A stretch of 64,000 bases of DNA, taken from Bacillus sp. V5-8f (GTDB lineage: Bacteria > Bacillota > Bacilli > Bacillales > DSM-1321). Below are positions 53,514 to 62,596 of the stretch, piece by piece (within the stretch, counting starts at the first letter, position 1; each line of letters starts with the position of its first letter). A program made the position numbers and the translations under genes. Under the pieces are notes generated by a model. It ran no database searches and was not told where the DNA came from. It saw nothing but the letters and a program-made list of their open reading frames with translations. Where the stretch lies: NCBI RefSeq assembly GCF_002863565.1, contig NZ_PGUW01000005.1, positions 310,001 through 374,000 on the forward strand, in the 5' to 3' direction.

Positions 53514-53745
53514 GAGCAACACCCTTTGTTATCATGCGTCTATGTTATATCTTTCGTTTGCCCAAAAATACCGATTATCATTAAGAAATTGATGTGTTTC
53601 CCACAACCTGGGAATTTCTGTTGGTTTTTCATTTTGAAACCCCATCTAATTTAATTAGTTCCCGCCTTGTGTCCTTCAACCCCCCTGATGAAGGACATTT
53701 CAGTGCTTGACTCCTGTAAATCCCGGATACATATTCTTTCAAAGT
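53514..53745. other. Upstream region of the MurE-like gene
   Basis: No gene. It contains the palindromic TTCCCACAACCTGGGAA at 53598-53614, shared (15 bases identical) with 32209-32223. The promoter of the MurE-like gene should lie here. Confidence 0.4.
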
Positions 53746-53772
53746 GAAAAACCCGCCGAACCGACGGGTTTT
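53746..53772 (-). terminator. Terminator of cphB-cphA
   Basis: GAAAACCCG / CGGGTTTTTC on the minus strand with inner TCGG..CCGG pairing, 42 bases after the cphA stop. Confidence 0.88.
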
Positions 53773-53813
53773 CAGAGGGCCGTCTGTCATAGTGTCAAAC
53801 GGCTCAAATATCC

Positions 53814-56429
53814 TTATTGAAGTTGGTGCGTACCTGCTAATTCAAAAAACTTCTTTACATAATTAAAGTCTGTATAGAAGAACAACAGAAGATCTCCGGG
53901 CTTAGAAAGCTCCCATGCTTTTTTAAAGGCATCTAGCTCGTTTAGTATGATAAACGTTTGTTCTTTTCTCAAATTTCTTTCTATCGCCGCCTGTTGAATC
54001 AGATGTGCCAGTTCATACTGCTGCCTGTCTCGCAAATCGTCATCTTCTTTGATTATTAACAAGTCGGTATGGTCAGCAGCTAAATAAGCCATTTTGATAA
54101 TGTCCTCATTTTTTCTGTCTCCAGGCCCGGCTAATACAGTAATGATTCGTTTTTTAGCGAAGCTGCTTACGGTATCATAAATCGCCTCCATCCCTGATAC
54201 ATTGTGGGCGTAATCTACAATAAGCGTCCGGCCTTTCATGTCTCTTCTGTTGAATCTTCCTTTTGAAAGAGCAACATCAGGTATGAACGCAAGGGCTTTT
54301 TTTATTAATTCGTCCAATGGTACCCCTTGAGTATGGGCTGCTGCCATCGCTTGCAGCAGATTGGCAATATTGTGTTTTGCCGCGCCGCCAATGGTAATCG
54401 GAATATACTGGCACGGATGGACAGGCTGTAAAACACCATTTGATGCGTAGATAATCCAGCCCGACTGGTCGATATACCACGCTTTCTTTCTTTCAAAGAT
54501 TGCTTTGCGGATGTATGGGTTATTTTGATTGAGCGAAGTATAAATGACTTCTCCCTTTGTGTATTGCGCCATTTTTGCCACATGTTCATCATCCGCATTC
54601 AGAACGCAATACCCAGTTTCAATTACGACCTCCGGAATCAAGCGTTTTAGTTTTACAAGCTGTTCAAATGTTTCGATTCCATCAAGTCCTAGATGATCTT
54701 CAGCAACATTCGTAACGATCCCTACATCACAATGGCGGAATGCAAGCCCTTCCCGAACTATTCCGCCCCTTGCTGTTTCCAGCACCGCATAATCTACTGT
54801 TGGGTTCACAAGGATCTTCCTGGCGCTGATCGGTCCGCTGCAGTCCCCATCCTCAATGGCGACACTATCCAGAAATACACCATCGGAGTTTGTCATGCCA
54901 ACCGTAACGCCTTCTTTTTCCAGGAAATAATTCACAAGTCGGGTTGTGGTTGTTTTCCCGTTAGTGCCAGTGACGGCTATTATGGGAATGGCGGCATCTT
55001 CACGCCTTTTAAAAAGATAGTCCACTATTGCCTGGCCTACATTACGGCTTATCCCTTCACTTGGATAGTGATGCATTCTGATTCCTGGGGCGGCATTGAT
55101 TTCGATGATCGCCATTTCTTGTTTACTAAATGGACTGGAAATGTCTTTACAGATAAAATCGATGCCAGCAATATCCAGACCAATTGCTTTTGCGGCGGTC
55201 ACCGCTATTTTTCTTATCGTTGGATGTACCTGGTCCGTCACGTCAATCGCCTTGCCGCCCGTCGATAAATTGGCATTTCCAACAACCTGGATGATTTTCC
55301 CCTTGTCCGGAATGGAGTCGAGTGTTAAATCCAGCTTTTCCAAATAGCAGGAAACGGTATGGTTTAGCGGAATCTTTGACATTGCTTTTTCATGTCCATC
55401 CCCGCGAAGCGGATTTTTATTTTCCTCATTGATCAATTCACGGATTGTAGCCTGCCCATTGCCGATTACAAAAGGAGGTACACGGAGACTAGCGGCTATA
55501 AGCTTCCCATCGACCACAAGCATTCGATAGTCATTTCCTTCGTAATGCCGCTCTAAAATGAACTTGTCCACATGATCGTCAAGACAGTTTGCAACGTTAA
55601 AAAGTTGTTCTTTCGTTTTGATATTTGTAATGACACCCTGCCCCTGCCTGCCATTCAAAGGCTTGATTACAAGAGGGAAGCCGAGCTTATCCGCTGCTTC
55701 AAAGATTTCTTCCATGGTTGATACTACTTCTCCCTCAGGAACCGGCAAGCTGCATGAGCGTAATATTTCCTTTGTTAGCTGTTTGTCACATGAATTTTCG
55801 ACACCAAGGCTAGATGTCTGGCTAGTTATGGTAGCCTGTACGAATTTTTGGCGCGATCCTGTCCCAAGGCGCAAAAGACTGTCTTCACCGATTCTTTCCA
55901 CCGGGATGTTCGATAAAATGGCGGCGTCATATATGGCCTCTGTACTCGGTCCCAGCTTGTTTTTATAATAAAGGTCAGCCACTTTATCGATGTACGGCCG
56001 AGAATTAACATGCGTTGCCCCTTTCAACAGAAGTCCGGCAATTTCCATGGCGGCTTCAAAGGAATAAAGCCCGGATTTTGGCTCCTTATAAGCGTATGTC
56101 ACATAATATATGCCGGGCTTTTTGGCCGTGATGGTCTTTCCGCGCCTAACATCTATACCGGCTGAAAGCTGGAGCTCAATGGCCATATGTTCCAGAATAT
56201 GGCCCATCCAGGTTCCTCGAGTCAGGCGTTCAACAAATCCTCCTTCATATCCAGGGGAACAGGTATGCTTCTTAAGGCCCGGTAAAGTTTCCACAAGGGC
56301 TTCAGTAAAACCAGGTATTGTATCTGACGGCCGAAGCTCGAGATCCTCTATATCCACTTCGATAAACATCATCGGTTTGTGTGCAAAATAGTTAGGTCCC
56401 TTCAAATACCTTACACGGTTGATTTTCAT
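53814..56429 (-). CDS. cphA: Cyanophycin synthetase
   Basis: 871-residue enzyme making multi-L-arginyl-poly-L-aspartate. The N-terminal domain (1-160) holds RGTWMGHILEHMAIELQ. The ATP-grasp domain (about 212-470) holds LGFPLVIKPLNGRQGQGV and IIEINAAPGIRMHHYPS. The Mur-ligase-like domain (480-871) holds AVTGTNGKTTTTRLV, NVAEDHLG and VDYAHNVSGMEAIYD. The two ATP domains alternately add Asp and Arg. Length is typical. The start overlaps the cphB stop by four bases (ATGA), so they form one operon with cphB first. Cyanophycin would serve as a nitrogen store, perhaps during sporulation. Confidence 0.95.
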   Translation of the reverse strand: MKINRVRYLKGPNYFAHKPMMFIEVDIEDLELRPSDTIPGFTEALVETLPGLKKHTCSPGYEGGFVERLTRGTWMGHILEHMAIELQLSAGIDVRRGKTITAKKPGIYYVTYAYKEPKSGLYSFEAAMEIAGLLLKGATHVNSRPYIDKVADLYYKNKLGPSTEAIYDAAILSNIPVERIGEDSLLRLGTGSRQKFVQATITSQTSSLGVENSCDKQLTKEILRSCSLPVPEGEVVSTMEEIFEAADKLGFPLVIKPLNGRQGQGVITNIKTKEQLFNVANCLDDHVDKFILERHYEGNDYRMLVVDGKLIAASLRVPPFVIGNGQATIRELINEENKNPLRGDGHEKAMSKIPLNHTVSCYLEKLDLTLDSIPDKGKIIQVVGNANLSTGGKAIDVTDQVHPTIRKIAVTAAKAIGLDIAGIDFICKDISSPFSKQEMAIIEINAAPGIRMHHYPSEGISRNVGQAIVDYLFKRREDAAIPIIAVTGTNGKTTTTRLVNYFLEKEGVTVGMTNSDGVFLDSVAIEDGDCSGPISARKILVNPTVDYAVLETARGGIVREGLAFRHCDVGIVTNVAEDHLGLDGIETFEQLVKLKRLIPEVVIETGYCVLNADDEHVAKMAQYTKGEVIYTSLNQNNPYIRKAIFERKKAWYIDQSGWIIYASNGVLQPVHPCQYIPITIGGAAKHNIANLLQAMAAAHTQGVPLDELIKKALAFIPDVALSKGRFNRRDMKGRTLIVDYAHNVSGMEAIYDTVSSFAKKRIITVLAGPGDRKNEDIIKMAYLAADHTDLLIIKEDDDLRDRQQYELAHLIQQAAIERNLRKEQTFIILNELDAFKKAWELSKPGDLLLFFYTDFNYVKKFFELAGTHQLQ

Positions 56430-57238
56430 TCTGTTTTCCCCTTTTTGAGAATTAATTGGCGACGGGCTAGATCAAAACTGTAGCCGCGGGTTAGGGCATG
56501 CAGCTTAAACCCTGAAATCGTAAGCTCTTCGCTTCCATTTTCGCCAATTTTGATGTCGACATAATCACTGCTTTTTCCATCGATAACTAACACCTGGTGT
56601 TCTCCATATACTTCAAACTTATTATCTTGAACTAATATCGCTGTATTTTCATCAATTCCAATTCCGATAATTTCTTTGTTATCCGCAATCGCACTAAGAA
56701 GCCGGTCAAACCTGGCCCGCTGCGAAAAGTGCTGGTCAATAAGGATATGATCCAAGAACCCGAATCCGGTTCCTAATTCTACATTTAGTTTATCATCATT
56801 AAGTTTGGTGTCTGCAGCGACTATCATTTGTTTCGCCATGATGGACGCTCCGGCACTTGTCCCGGCAAGGACCATGCCGTTTTTCCACTTATCCGCCAGT
56901 TTGTCGTGCAATTTTGTACCACCAATCAACTTTGAGAGCCTGCTTTGGTCACCACCAGAAATAAAAACAGCAGATAACGACTCCACAAGCTCCAAAATTT
57001 CCGGATGCCCTGAGCGTTCCCTAGAATCTACATCAATCACTTCCACACGCTTTACTCCCAGCTGTTTAAAGGTTTGTATGTAGTCAGCACTAACTTCGTC
57101 GGGAATTTCCGAAGCGGTCGGCAGGATTCCAATCCCCTTGTTGTCACGGCCGGCGAGGTCAACAAATTTTTCTAAAACCTCTCCTCCATGAAATTTCTCT
57201 TCCGCCCCGCCTATAATCAATAATTCACCAGGTTTCAT
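56426..57238 (-). CDS. cphB: Cyanophycinase
   Basis: 270-residue serine exopeptidase (S51) releasing beta-Asp-Arg dipeptides from cyanophycin. GELLIIGGAEEKFHGGEVL opens the protein. The nucleophile is Ser in AGTSAGASIMA (near 132). VFISGGDQSRLS and FLDHILIDQHFSQRAR flank the site. ATG 57238 follows AAAGGTGAG; the frame to 57307 is not used. It is the first gene of the cphBA operon. Confidence 0.93.
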   Translation of the reverse strand: MKPGELLIIGGAEEKFHGGEVLEKFVDLAGRDNKGIGILPTASEIPDEVSADYIQTFKQLGVKRVEVIDVDSRERSGHPEILELVESLSAVFISGGDQSRLSKLIGGTKLHDKLADKWKNGMVLAGTSAGASIMAKQMIVAADTKLNDDKLNVELGTGFGFLDHILIDQHFSQRARFDRLLSAIADNKEIIGIGIDENTAILVQDNKFEVYGEHQVLVIDGKSSDYVDIKIGENGSEELTISGFKLHALTRGYSFDLARRQLILKKGKTE

Positions 57239-57451
57239 GAATTTCTCACCTTTGCTTAAGAGATTGTAAAAACAAGTCCAGCCACGAACTTGTTTTTTAC
57301 ATTTCAAAATACATACTTGGTATTATGTATTATTGTTTTGTGAAACATTCATATTTTCGACGATCATTTATAGCAGAATACCTATAATTTGGAAGGTTTT
57401 ATCTTTAATTTATGCGTGGTTTCGAAAAGAAGAAGCGCAGAGGCATTAAAA

Positions 57452-57482
57452 AGAAAAACGCCCGCAATAAAAGCAGGCGCTC
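57452..57482 (-). terminator. Terminator of the DUF3817 gene
   Basis: On the minus strand AGCGCCTGC / GCGGGCGTT with seven-base loop, then TTTC. It begins right before the stop codon. Confidence 0.8.
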
Positions 57483-57782
57483 CTAGTATTTATTAAGTTT
57501 TTGCTGAAGTTTCGAATCAAGAACAAAGTTTCCAAATGGAATGAATGCAACAGCCACTGCCCCGAACACCCATTTCCAAAACCAGCGCACCCGAAATGCT
57601 GTGTATCCAATGGCTAGAATGTACAGAATAAAAAACAATCCATGTAAAGAGCCAACAATTCTTACGGCAATTGGAATATCGAGGAAATATTTCATAGGCA
57701 TGGCAATAGCGAGTAATACAAGGAGAGATCCGCCCTCAATGACCCCCATTATTCGAAATAGCTTGATTGGTGATTCCAGCAT
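57483..57782 (-). CDS. DUF3817 membrane protein
   Basis: 99-residue integral membrane protein with three helices: FRIMGVIEGGSLLVLLAIAM, SLHGLFFILYILAIGYTAF and the WKWVFGAVAVAFIPFGNFVL end. This is the DUF3817 (YdzA-like) pattern, with conserved E in GVIEG and HG. Function unknown. GGAGG precedes ATG 57782. Confidence 0.88.
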   Translation of the reverse strand: MLESPIKLFRIMGVIEGGSLLVLLAIAMPMKYFLDIPIAVRIVGSLHGLFFILYILAIGYTAFRVRWFWKWVFGAVAVAFIPFGNFVLDSKLQQKLNKY

Positions 57783-57931
57783 ATTGATCCTCCACTTTTT
57801 ACTATCATTATAACCACTAATAAAGGAAAAAAGTTACTTTTTTCGAAAATGATAGTAAAAACATCCGTAATGTTATTTTGCACGTAGAAACGGGAATGGA
57901 TGAATATACGCAGCAAAGGAGGAATCTACAC

Positions 57932-58054
57932 ATGGCAGATAACAATACACGTAATAAAGACAATTCAGTGGAACAGAACGAGAAAAAGGAACGAAACGAG
58001 GATATTAGCGCGCAGCGTGATCCTAAAAAAAATGACCCTCCAAAAAATAAATAG
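57932..58054 (+). CDS. Small hydrophilic protein, 40 residues
   Basis: MADNNTRNKDNSVEQNEKKE, then RNEDISAQRD and Lys/Asn/Pro-rich end. Extremely charged and without hydrophobic core, so probably disordered. AAAGGAGGA lies nine bases before ATG 57932 and a strong terminator follows, supporting a real gene. It is of the kind seen among minor spore proteins, which is inference. Confidence 0.7.
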   Translation: MADNNTRNKDNSVEQNEKKERNEDISAQRDPKKNDPPKNK

Positions 58055-58058
58055 AATG

Positions 58059-58100
58059 GAAAGCCTGCTCTCTCCGTAGACAGCAGGCTTTCGTTTTTTT
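58059..58100 (+). terminator. Terminator of the 40-residue gene
   Basis: GAAAGCCTGCT / AGCAGGCTTTC around 12 bases, then GTTTTTTT. Its tail touches the stop of the convergent M42 gene. Confidence 0.9.
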
Positions 58101-59142
58101 AGGCAAGCTCCGATTCAAGATAAAAGGAGAGCAAATTTGCAGTATGCCTCAAAGAAGAAATATGAGTCCTTTCAAAGGCATGAGATGCATCTATCCCAGG
58201 ACCTACAAGGCCGTGTACGATATCATGTCCAGCGCGAATGGCAGCAGATGCATCGGAACCATAATAAGGATAAATATCAACCCGGTAATCAACGTTATTT
58301 TTCTTTGCAAGATTCACCAGATGCATCCGTAATTTATAGTTGTAAGGGCCAGAAGAATCCTTGGCACAGATGGAAACACTATATTCATCGGTCGCTTGCC
58401 CCTCACCGATAGCACCCATATCCACTGCTAAGTATTCAACCGTTTGATCTGGGATATTAGAGTTGCCACCGTATCCGATTTCTTCATTATTGGAAATCAG
58501 AAAATGGGTTGTATAACGTAATTGGATGCTTCCTTTTTGAATCAAATCCATTAAATGGAGCAAAATTCCTACACTTGCTTTATCGTCCAGGTGCCTGGAT
58601 TTTAGGAATCCGCTTTCTGTTTCCTCCACCCGTGGTTCAAAAGAAACAAAATCACCAACTGAAATTCCGAGCGCCTCTGTTTCTTGTTTTGATTTTACAG
58701 GTTCATCTATCCTGACTTCTATCGTATTCTCATCTCGCTTTGCTTCTCCTGCGTTTTTGTATACATGTACTGAGGTTTGGTTGATTAAAATCGTGCCTGT
58801 GAATTCCTTCCCTGCTGAATGGATTTTGCAATATTCCCCTTCGACAGAATTCCATTTAAAACCGCCAATCATGGTCAAGCGGAGGCGGCCATTCCCCTTA
58901 ATTTCCTTCACCATCGCACCAAGCGTATCTACATGTGCCGTCAGAAGCCTGTGCTTGCTGTCGTCCTGACCTTTTATGGACGCGAGCAGTGCCCCTTTAT
59001 TCGTAATCCGGTAAGAAACTCCTTTGTCTTCCATAAAGCCGGCTACATATGAAATGGCAGCCTCGGTGTATCCGGATGGGCTAGGTATGGCAACTAAATC
59101 TTTTATGTATGATACGATTTCTTTTTCAGTAATTAAGGACAT
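58099..59142 (-). CDS. M42 family aminopeptidase
   Basis: 347-residue di-zinc aminopeptidase (glutamyl aminopeptidase / FrvX / YsdC group). Metal ligands are His in TAHVDTLGAMV (near 68), Asp in SRHLDDKASVG, Glu-Glu in SNNEEIGYGG, Asp in AVDMGAIG, and His in FERTHISSL. The inserted PDZ-like domain binds residues 75-170. Three Met codons stand in a row; ATG 59142 gives eight bases from GGAGG. Cytosolic peptide degradation. Confidence 0.9.
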   Translation of the reverse strand: MSLITEKEIVSYIKDLVAIPSPSGYTEAAISYVAGFMEDKGVSYRITNKGALLASIKGQDDSKHRLLTAHVDTLGAMVKEIKGNGRLRLTMIGGFKWNSVEGEYCKIHSAGKEFTGTILINQTSVHVYKNAGEAKRDENTIEVRIDEPVKSKQETEALGISVGDFVSFEPRVEETESGFLKSRHLDDKASVGILLHLMDLIQKGSIQLRYTTHFLISNNEEIGYGGNSNIPDQTVEYLAVDMGAIGEGQATDEYSVSICAKDSSGPYNYKLRMHLVNLAKKNNVDYRVDIYPYYGSDASAAIRAGHDIVHGLVGPGIDASHAFERTHISSLRHTANLLSFYLESELA

Positions 59143-59245
59143 CATCATTTCCTCCTTATTTTGTACGAATGTAAACATTTACTGGCCTGTTAAAAGGTGA
59201 GGGATACTCAAGCTCAATCTTATTATTACCTCTATCTTTTATTCA

Positions 59246-59280
59246 TGAAAAAAGCCGCTTGAATAGAAACGGCTGTTTTC
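59246..59280 (-). terminator. Terminator of the 50-residue gene
   Basis: On the minus strand GAAAACAGCCG pairs with CGGCTTTTTTC, 14 bases after the stop. Confidence 0.8.
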
Positions 59281-59293
59281 TGGATAATTTTTT

Positions 59294-59446
59294 CTAGCTA
59301 AACATGTCGGTAAATGGGGCAATGGCCATTACTATAGCAGGCATAACATACAGCAGGGTATTCTCCATGTTCACTCTGCTTTTCCAACGGCTTCTCCACT
59401 CTTTATAACGGGGTTCCCGTTTTGCATACCAATCTGCAAAATTCAT
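59294..59446 (-). CDS. Small membrane protein, 50 residues
   Basis: MNFADWYAKREPRYKEWRSR, then WKSRVNMENTLLYVMPAIVM and AIAPFTDMFS. A Trp/Arg-rich amphipathic N-terminus precedes one membrane helix. GGAGGGA lies six bases before ATG 59446. It has its own terminator. The family is not recognised. Confidence 0.7.
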   Translation of the reverse strand: MNFADWYAKREPRYKEWRSRWKSRVNMENTLLYVMPAIVMAIAPFTDMFS

Positions 59447-59693
59447 GGCATATCCCTCCTTTTTTGAATGGCTTCTACCCTCTATATACCCCTTTTTTTC
59501 CTATATTAAGCTAGAGATGCTTTACAAAATGAAACATAAAAAACAAATATGCACGCTACGACTAGTGAATCCGTACCAACCCTAACTCAAATTGATAATC
59601 CTTAAAGGGTAGAAGGATAAGATAAATGATGAAACTTTTGCACTGCTCGTACGTATTAGTTTAGTATAGAATGAATAATAATGAGGTGATTTT

Positions 59694-60329
59694 ATGTACT
59701 CTCAAACGGCACAAAATTATATGCCTTCTGTTCTAAGGACGTTTTCCCTATCATTGGCAGTTTCGGTACTTGGCATGGCAGCGGGGATGTACGTACCGCC
59801 CGCTTTATTTTTGCCCCTGGCAATATTAGAGCTGATTATGCTAATAGGTGCTTTTATCCTGAGAAGAAGAAAAGCAATTGGGTACACCTTCCTTTATACC
59901 TTTACCTTTATCTCAGGCGTCACCACATATCCGATCGTTTCCCACTATGCAGCCGCTGCCGGCACGGAAATTGTTCTGCTTGCCGGGGTCACTACTACTG
60001 CGGTTTTTGGCGGCTTGGCGCTTTATGCATGGACAACGAAGCGGGACTTATCATTCCTTCGCGGCATGCTGCTGGCTTCTCTGCTTGCTTTGATTGTCAT
60101 TGGGATCTTCAATGTCTTTGCACCGTTAAGTTCTACTGCAATGCTGGTGTATTCATTCATCGGGATTCTGGTTTTCAGCGGATATGTTTTATATGATATC
60201 AACCGTATGAAGCGGTACGGAGTAAGTGCAGAAGAAGTCCCGCTTATGGCCCTAAGCCTATACCTTGATTTCATTAACCTATTTGTAAATATCCTACGGT
60301 TCTTTGGAATTCTGTCCAACCGTGACTAA
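59694..60329 (+). CDS. Bax inhibitor-1 / YccA family protein, YetJ-like
   Basis: 211-residue protein with seven membrane helices, family TMBIM. B. subtilis YetJ is a pH-sensitive calcium leak channel. The C-terminal pore-region acidic pair lies in LYDINRMKRYG and LYLDFINLFVNILRFFGIL. AGGTGA precedes ATG 59694. It is a monocistronic gene with its own terminator, and the length agrees with YetJ. Confidence 0.9.
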   Translation: MYSQTAQNYMPSVLRTFSLSLAVSVLGMAAGMYVPPALFLPLAILELIMLIGAFILRRRKAIGYTFLYTFTFISGVTTYPIVSHYAAAAGTEIVLLAGVTTTAVFGGLALYAWTTKRDLSFLRGMLLASLLALIVIGIFNVFAPLSSTAMLVYSFIGILVFSGYVLYDINRMKRYGVSAEEVPLMALSLYLDFINLFVNILRFFGILSNRD

Positions 60330-60337
60330 AGCTGGGG

Positions 60338-60363
60338 AGGTGTCCTTTTTTAGGACACCTTTG
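60338..60363 (+). terminator. Terminator of the YetJ-like gene
   Basis: AGGTGTCC / GGACACCT around TTTTTTA, then TTTG. Confidence 0.8.
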
Positions 60364-60387
60364 TCATTATCTCCCGCTGTAATTTCC

Positions 60388-60900
60388 TCACCATGGCAGA
60401 TCCGCACCAAAAGTCTTCGCAAGTTGTTCGGTATCTTTTCTCCTTTTTTTTCTGATCTCTGCTCTTTGTTTGCCGGTCTCAAACAGATTCTTTTCCGTTT
60501 CTGTTTGTGGCACCAGCCTTGGAACCGGTGTAGGTTTTCCGTCTTTATCAATGGCGACAAATGTTAAGAATGATATCGCGCATACATTTCTTTCCCCAGT
60601 GAGCAAACCCTCTGCGATCACCTTGACCATAACCTCCATGGAGGTTCGCCCGGTATAGGTTACAAACGCCTCCAGGCAAACAGAATTTCCTATTTGAATC
60701 GGATGAAGAAAATCCACGGAATCTGTTGATGCCGTAACGCAATTCGTTCTTGAATGGCGCATCGCGGAAATCGCTGCGACATCATCGATATACGCCATTA
60801 ATTTGCCGCCAAACATCGTACCAAGATTATTCGTATCAGGCGGGAGGACAATGCTTGTTTTAATGACGAGCGAGTCCCTGTTATGTTTCGTTTCTTCCAT
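60388..60900 (-). CDS. ykhA: Acyl-CoA thioesterase, YkhA-like
   Basis: 170-residue hot-dog thioesterase hydrolysing medium/long-chain acyl-CoA. LGTMFGGKLMAYIDDVAAIS contains the catalytic Asp region, and AFVTYTGRTSMEVMVKV the second part of the fold. B. subtilis YkhA is of the same size. ATG 60900 follows GAAGGAG; the frame to 61008 overlaps the upstream peptidase gene and is not used. Confidence 0.88.
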   Translation of the reverse strand: MEETKHNRDSLVIKTSIVLPPDTNNLGTMFGGKLMAYIDDVAAISAMRHSRTNCVTASTDSVDFLHPIQIGNSVCLEAFVTYTGRTSMEVMVKVIAEGLLTGERNVCAISFLTFVAIDKDGKPTPVPRLVPQTETEKNLFETGKQRAEIRKKRRKDTEQLAKTFGADLPW

Positions 60901-60979
60901 AGTTGTTCTGGCTCCTTCGGCTGTAAATTCTTCACTATTCCAATTTATTATAAAATGACCAAGCAAGGCAACCTTAGAG

Positions 60980-61528
60980 CTATTCACTTCCAGGCGGTTT
61001 CTTGCCACGCTGCAGTTCCATTAAGGTAAGCCCGAAATCCATCTGCAAATGGGGATAATCTTTGAACTCGCCTTGCCAGTCTGCCCCTGATTCAAATCCG
61101 AGCTCCTTTGCAAAGGCCACAACCTCGTCCCAATCCTTCTTTCCATTTCCATTTCCATCGTATTCCATATCCCAAATAGCTTCTCCATTTTTGTTCAGCA
61201 AAGCGAAGTCGATGGCCAGACCAAAATTATGGTAGGATTCTCCGCCCTTTGCATTTGTTACGATATTTCCTAATGTGGTTCTTCCCTGGTTGTACAGTTC
61301 GTTCTGTTCATCAATCGATCTGAATCCAGCTGTAATCAGGATTGGAATCCCCGCTCTTTCTGCTTTAGCGATCAGTTCATCCCTTTTTTCTGCCACGACC
61401 GGATGAAGGCCCTTTGGCACCTCCAATTTATCTAAATCCGGTGGTATCACATAATTTTTGATCAGCCATGCAGAAATCAATATAACTGTCAACACCACTA
61501 CCAGCATTCTAATATACTTTGCGGCCAC
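60980..61528 (-). CDS. M15 peptidase, CwlK/VanY-like
   Basis: 182 residues. An N-terminal membrane anchor (MLVVVLTVILISAWLI) is followed by an M15-type zinc peptidase domain. Zinc ligands are seen in SYHNFGLAIDFAL (SxHxxGxAxD, near 110) and HLQMDF (near 165). It is closest to CwlK-type L-alanyl-D-glutamate endopeptidases that cut peptidoglycan stem peptides, though DD-carboxypeptidase remains possible. It acts outside the membrane. It is followed by the ykhA-like gene 80 bases later. Confidence 0.88.
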   Translation of the reverse strand: MAAKYIRMLVVVLTVILISAWLIKNYVIPPDLDKLEVPKGLHPVVAEKRDELIAKAERAGIPILITAGFRSIDEQNELYNQGRTTLGNIVTNAKGGESYHNFGLAIDFALLNKNGEAIWDMEYDGNGNGKKDWDEVVAFAKELGFESGADWQGEFKDYPHLQMDFGLTLMELQRGKKPPGSE

Positions 61529-61642
61529 TTTATTCCCCTTCCAGAAATCCTGTGTTTTGTTTTACTTCGATAGTAACTTTTGAAAGATTATACCTTTACA
61601 TACAATACCAAACCATTAAAGTATACTCTCTGGCACCCTTTC

Positions 61643-61681
61643 TAAAAAAAACACCTGGCCCCATCACACCCCGGGTCCAGG
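61643..61681 (-). terminator. Terminator of the SGNH hydrolase gene
   Basis: On the minus strand CCTGGaCCC pairs with GGGgCCAGG, followed by GTTTTTTTT. Confidence 0.8.
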
Positions 61682-61706
61682 CTTTATTATTATTTCTTTA
61701 AAAACG

Positions 61707-62411
61707 TTACCTTTCAAAGTGGTATCGTTCTAATATTCTTTCCGTAATCAATTGATATCCTTTTTCGTTTGGATGAAGGGCATCACTAAAGTAGGTTTTC
61801 TTGTCTTTATTTTTGAAAAGGTCATTGGTTGGTATGAAAACGGCTCGCTTTTCCTTTTTAACAATATCTTGAATCTCTCGGTCCCAATCATCGATATGTT
61901 TTTCGATTTGGCGATCCTCCGGGATAGGATTGTAAAGCCCAAGCACCAAAATTGGAGCCTCTTTATTTCCTTTCTTCAGCTGATCCAAAATAGTTTTCAC
62001 GTTTTTTATATATCCATCCTTTTCGGCACTTAACCTTTCATGGTTGATTTTCTTTAGGTCCCCGCCGTTGCTGTTGATTAAATCGTTTGTTCCGATAAAA
62101 ACAATGAAATAATCGGCTTTATCAAGCTTGCTTTTGATGCGGGCATCTGAAAGCTGCTTCAAAACTCCCTCTGTTTCCTGACCAGTAATTCCATAGTTCC
62201 AGACTCTGAATTTTTCTTTGCTGCTCGGTTCATTCAGTGCATTTTCCAAACCATCGACATATCCTTCCCCGTTTTTATCACCATAGCCGAACGTGAGTGA
62301 ATCACCCAACGCCATAATAATCGGATCATTCTTCTTTGCTTGAGATTGAAAAGAAAACCAAACTACAGAGATTACTATAAATATGATTAATACAATCGAT
62401 AATTTCTTCAT
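61707..62411 (-). CDS. SGNH/GDSL hydrolase, exported (YpmR-like)
   Basis: 234-residue lipase/esterase fold. N-terminal signal or anchor (LSIVLIIFIVISVVWFSF). Block I is IMALGDSLTFGYGDKNGEGY with the nucleophile Ser (near 38). Block III is FIGTNDLIN. Block V is SDALHPNEKGY with the Asp and His of the triad. It resembles B. subtilis YpmR. Substrate unknown. It acts outside the cell membrane. Confidence 0.88.
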   Translation of the reverse strand: MKKLSIVLIIFIVISVVWFSFQSQAKKNDPIIMALGDSLTFGYGDKNGEGYVDGLENALNEPSSKEKFRVWNYGITGQETEGVLKQLSDARIKSKLDKADYFIVFIGTNDLINSNGGDLKKINHERLSAEKDGYIKNVKTILDQLKKGNKEAPILVLGLYNPIPEDRQIEKHIDDWDREIQDIVKKEKRAVFIPTNDLFKNKDKKTYFSDALHPNEKGYQLITERILERYHFER

Positions 62412-62531
62412 GACAGACTCCTTTACTATTATTCCGGTATACGAAACCCAATTTGTTATACCCGAAAAGAGAGTCCGCTTAACACATCGATGGCTCGAGT
62501 GTCACAACTACACAGATGCGTACCTGTGCAT

Positions 62532-62570
62532 AAAAAATGCTGTCCTGCATGAAGCAAGACAGCTCTTTTT
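62532..62570 (-). terminator. Terminator of the Spo0E-like gene
   Basis: On the minus strand GCTGTCtTGC pairs with GCAgGACAGC followed by ATTTTTTAT, 27 bases after the stop. Confidence 0.85.
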
Positions 62571-62596
62571 CCAATTTATATGTATCAATTTCCTAA

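Noticed and set aside
54693..55347. Long plus-strand open frames across cyanophycin synthetase
   Set aside because: They lie fully antisense to a clearly coding gene, lack ribosome sites and resemble no family.
60901..61008. N-terminal extension of the YkhA-like thioesterase
   Set aside because: It would overlap the CwlK-like gene; family length and GAAGGAG support ATG 60900.
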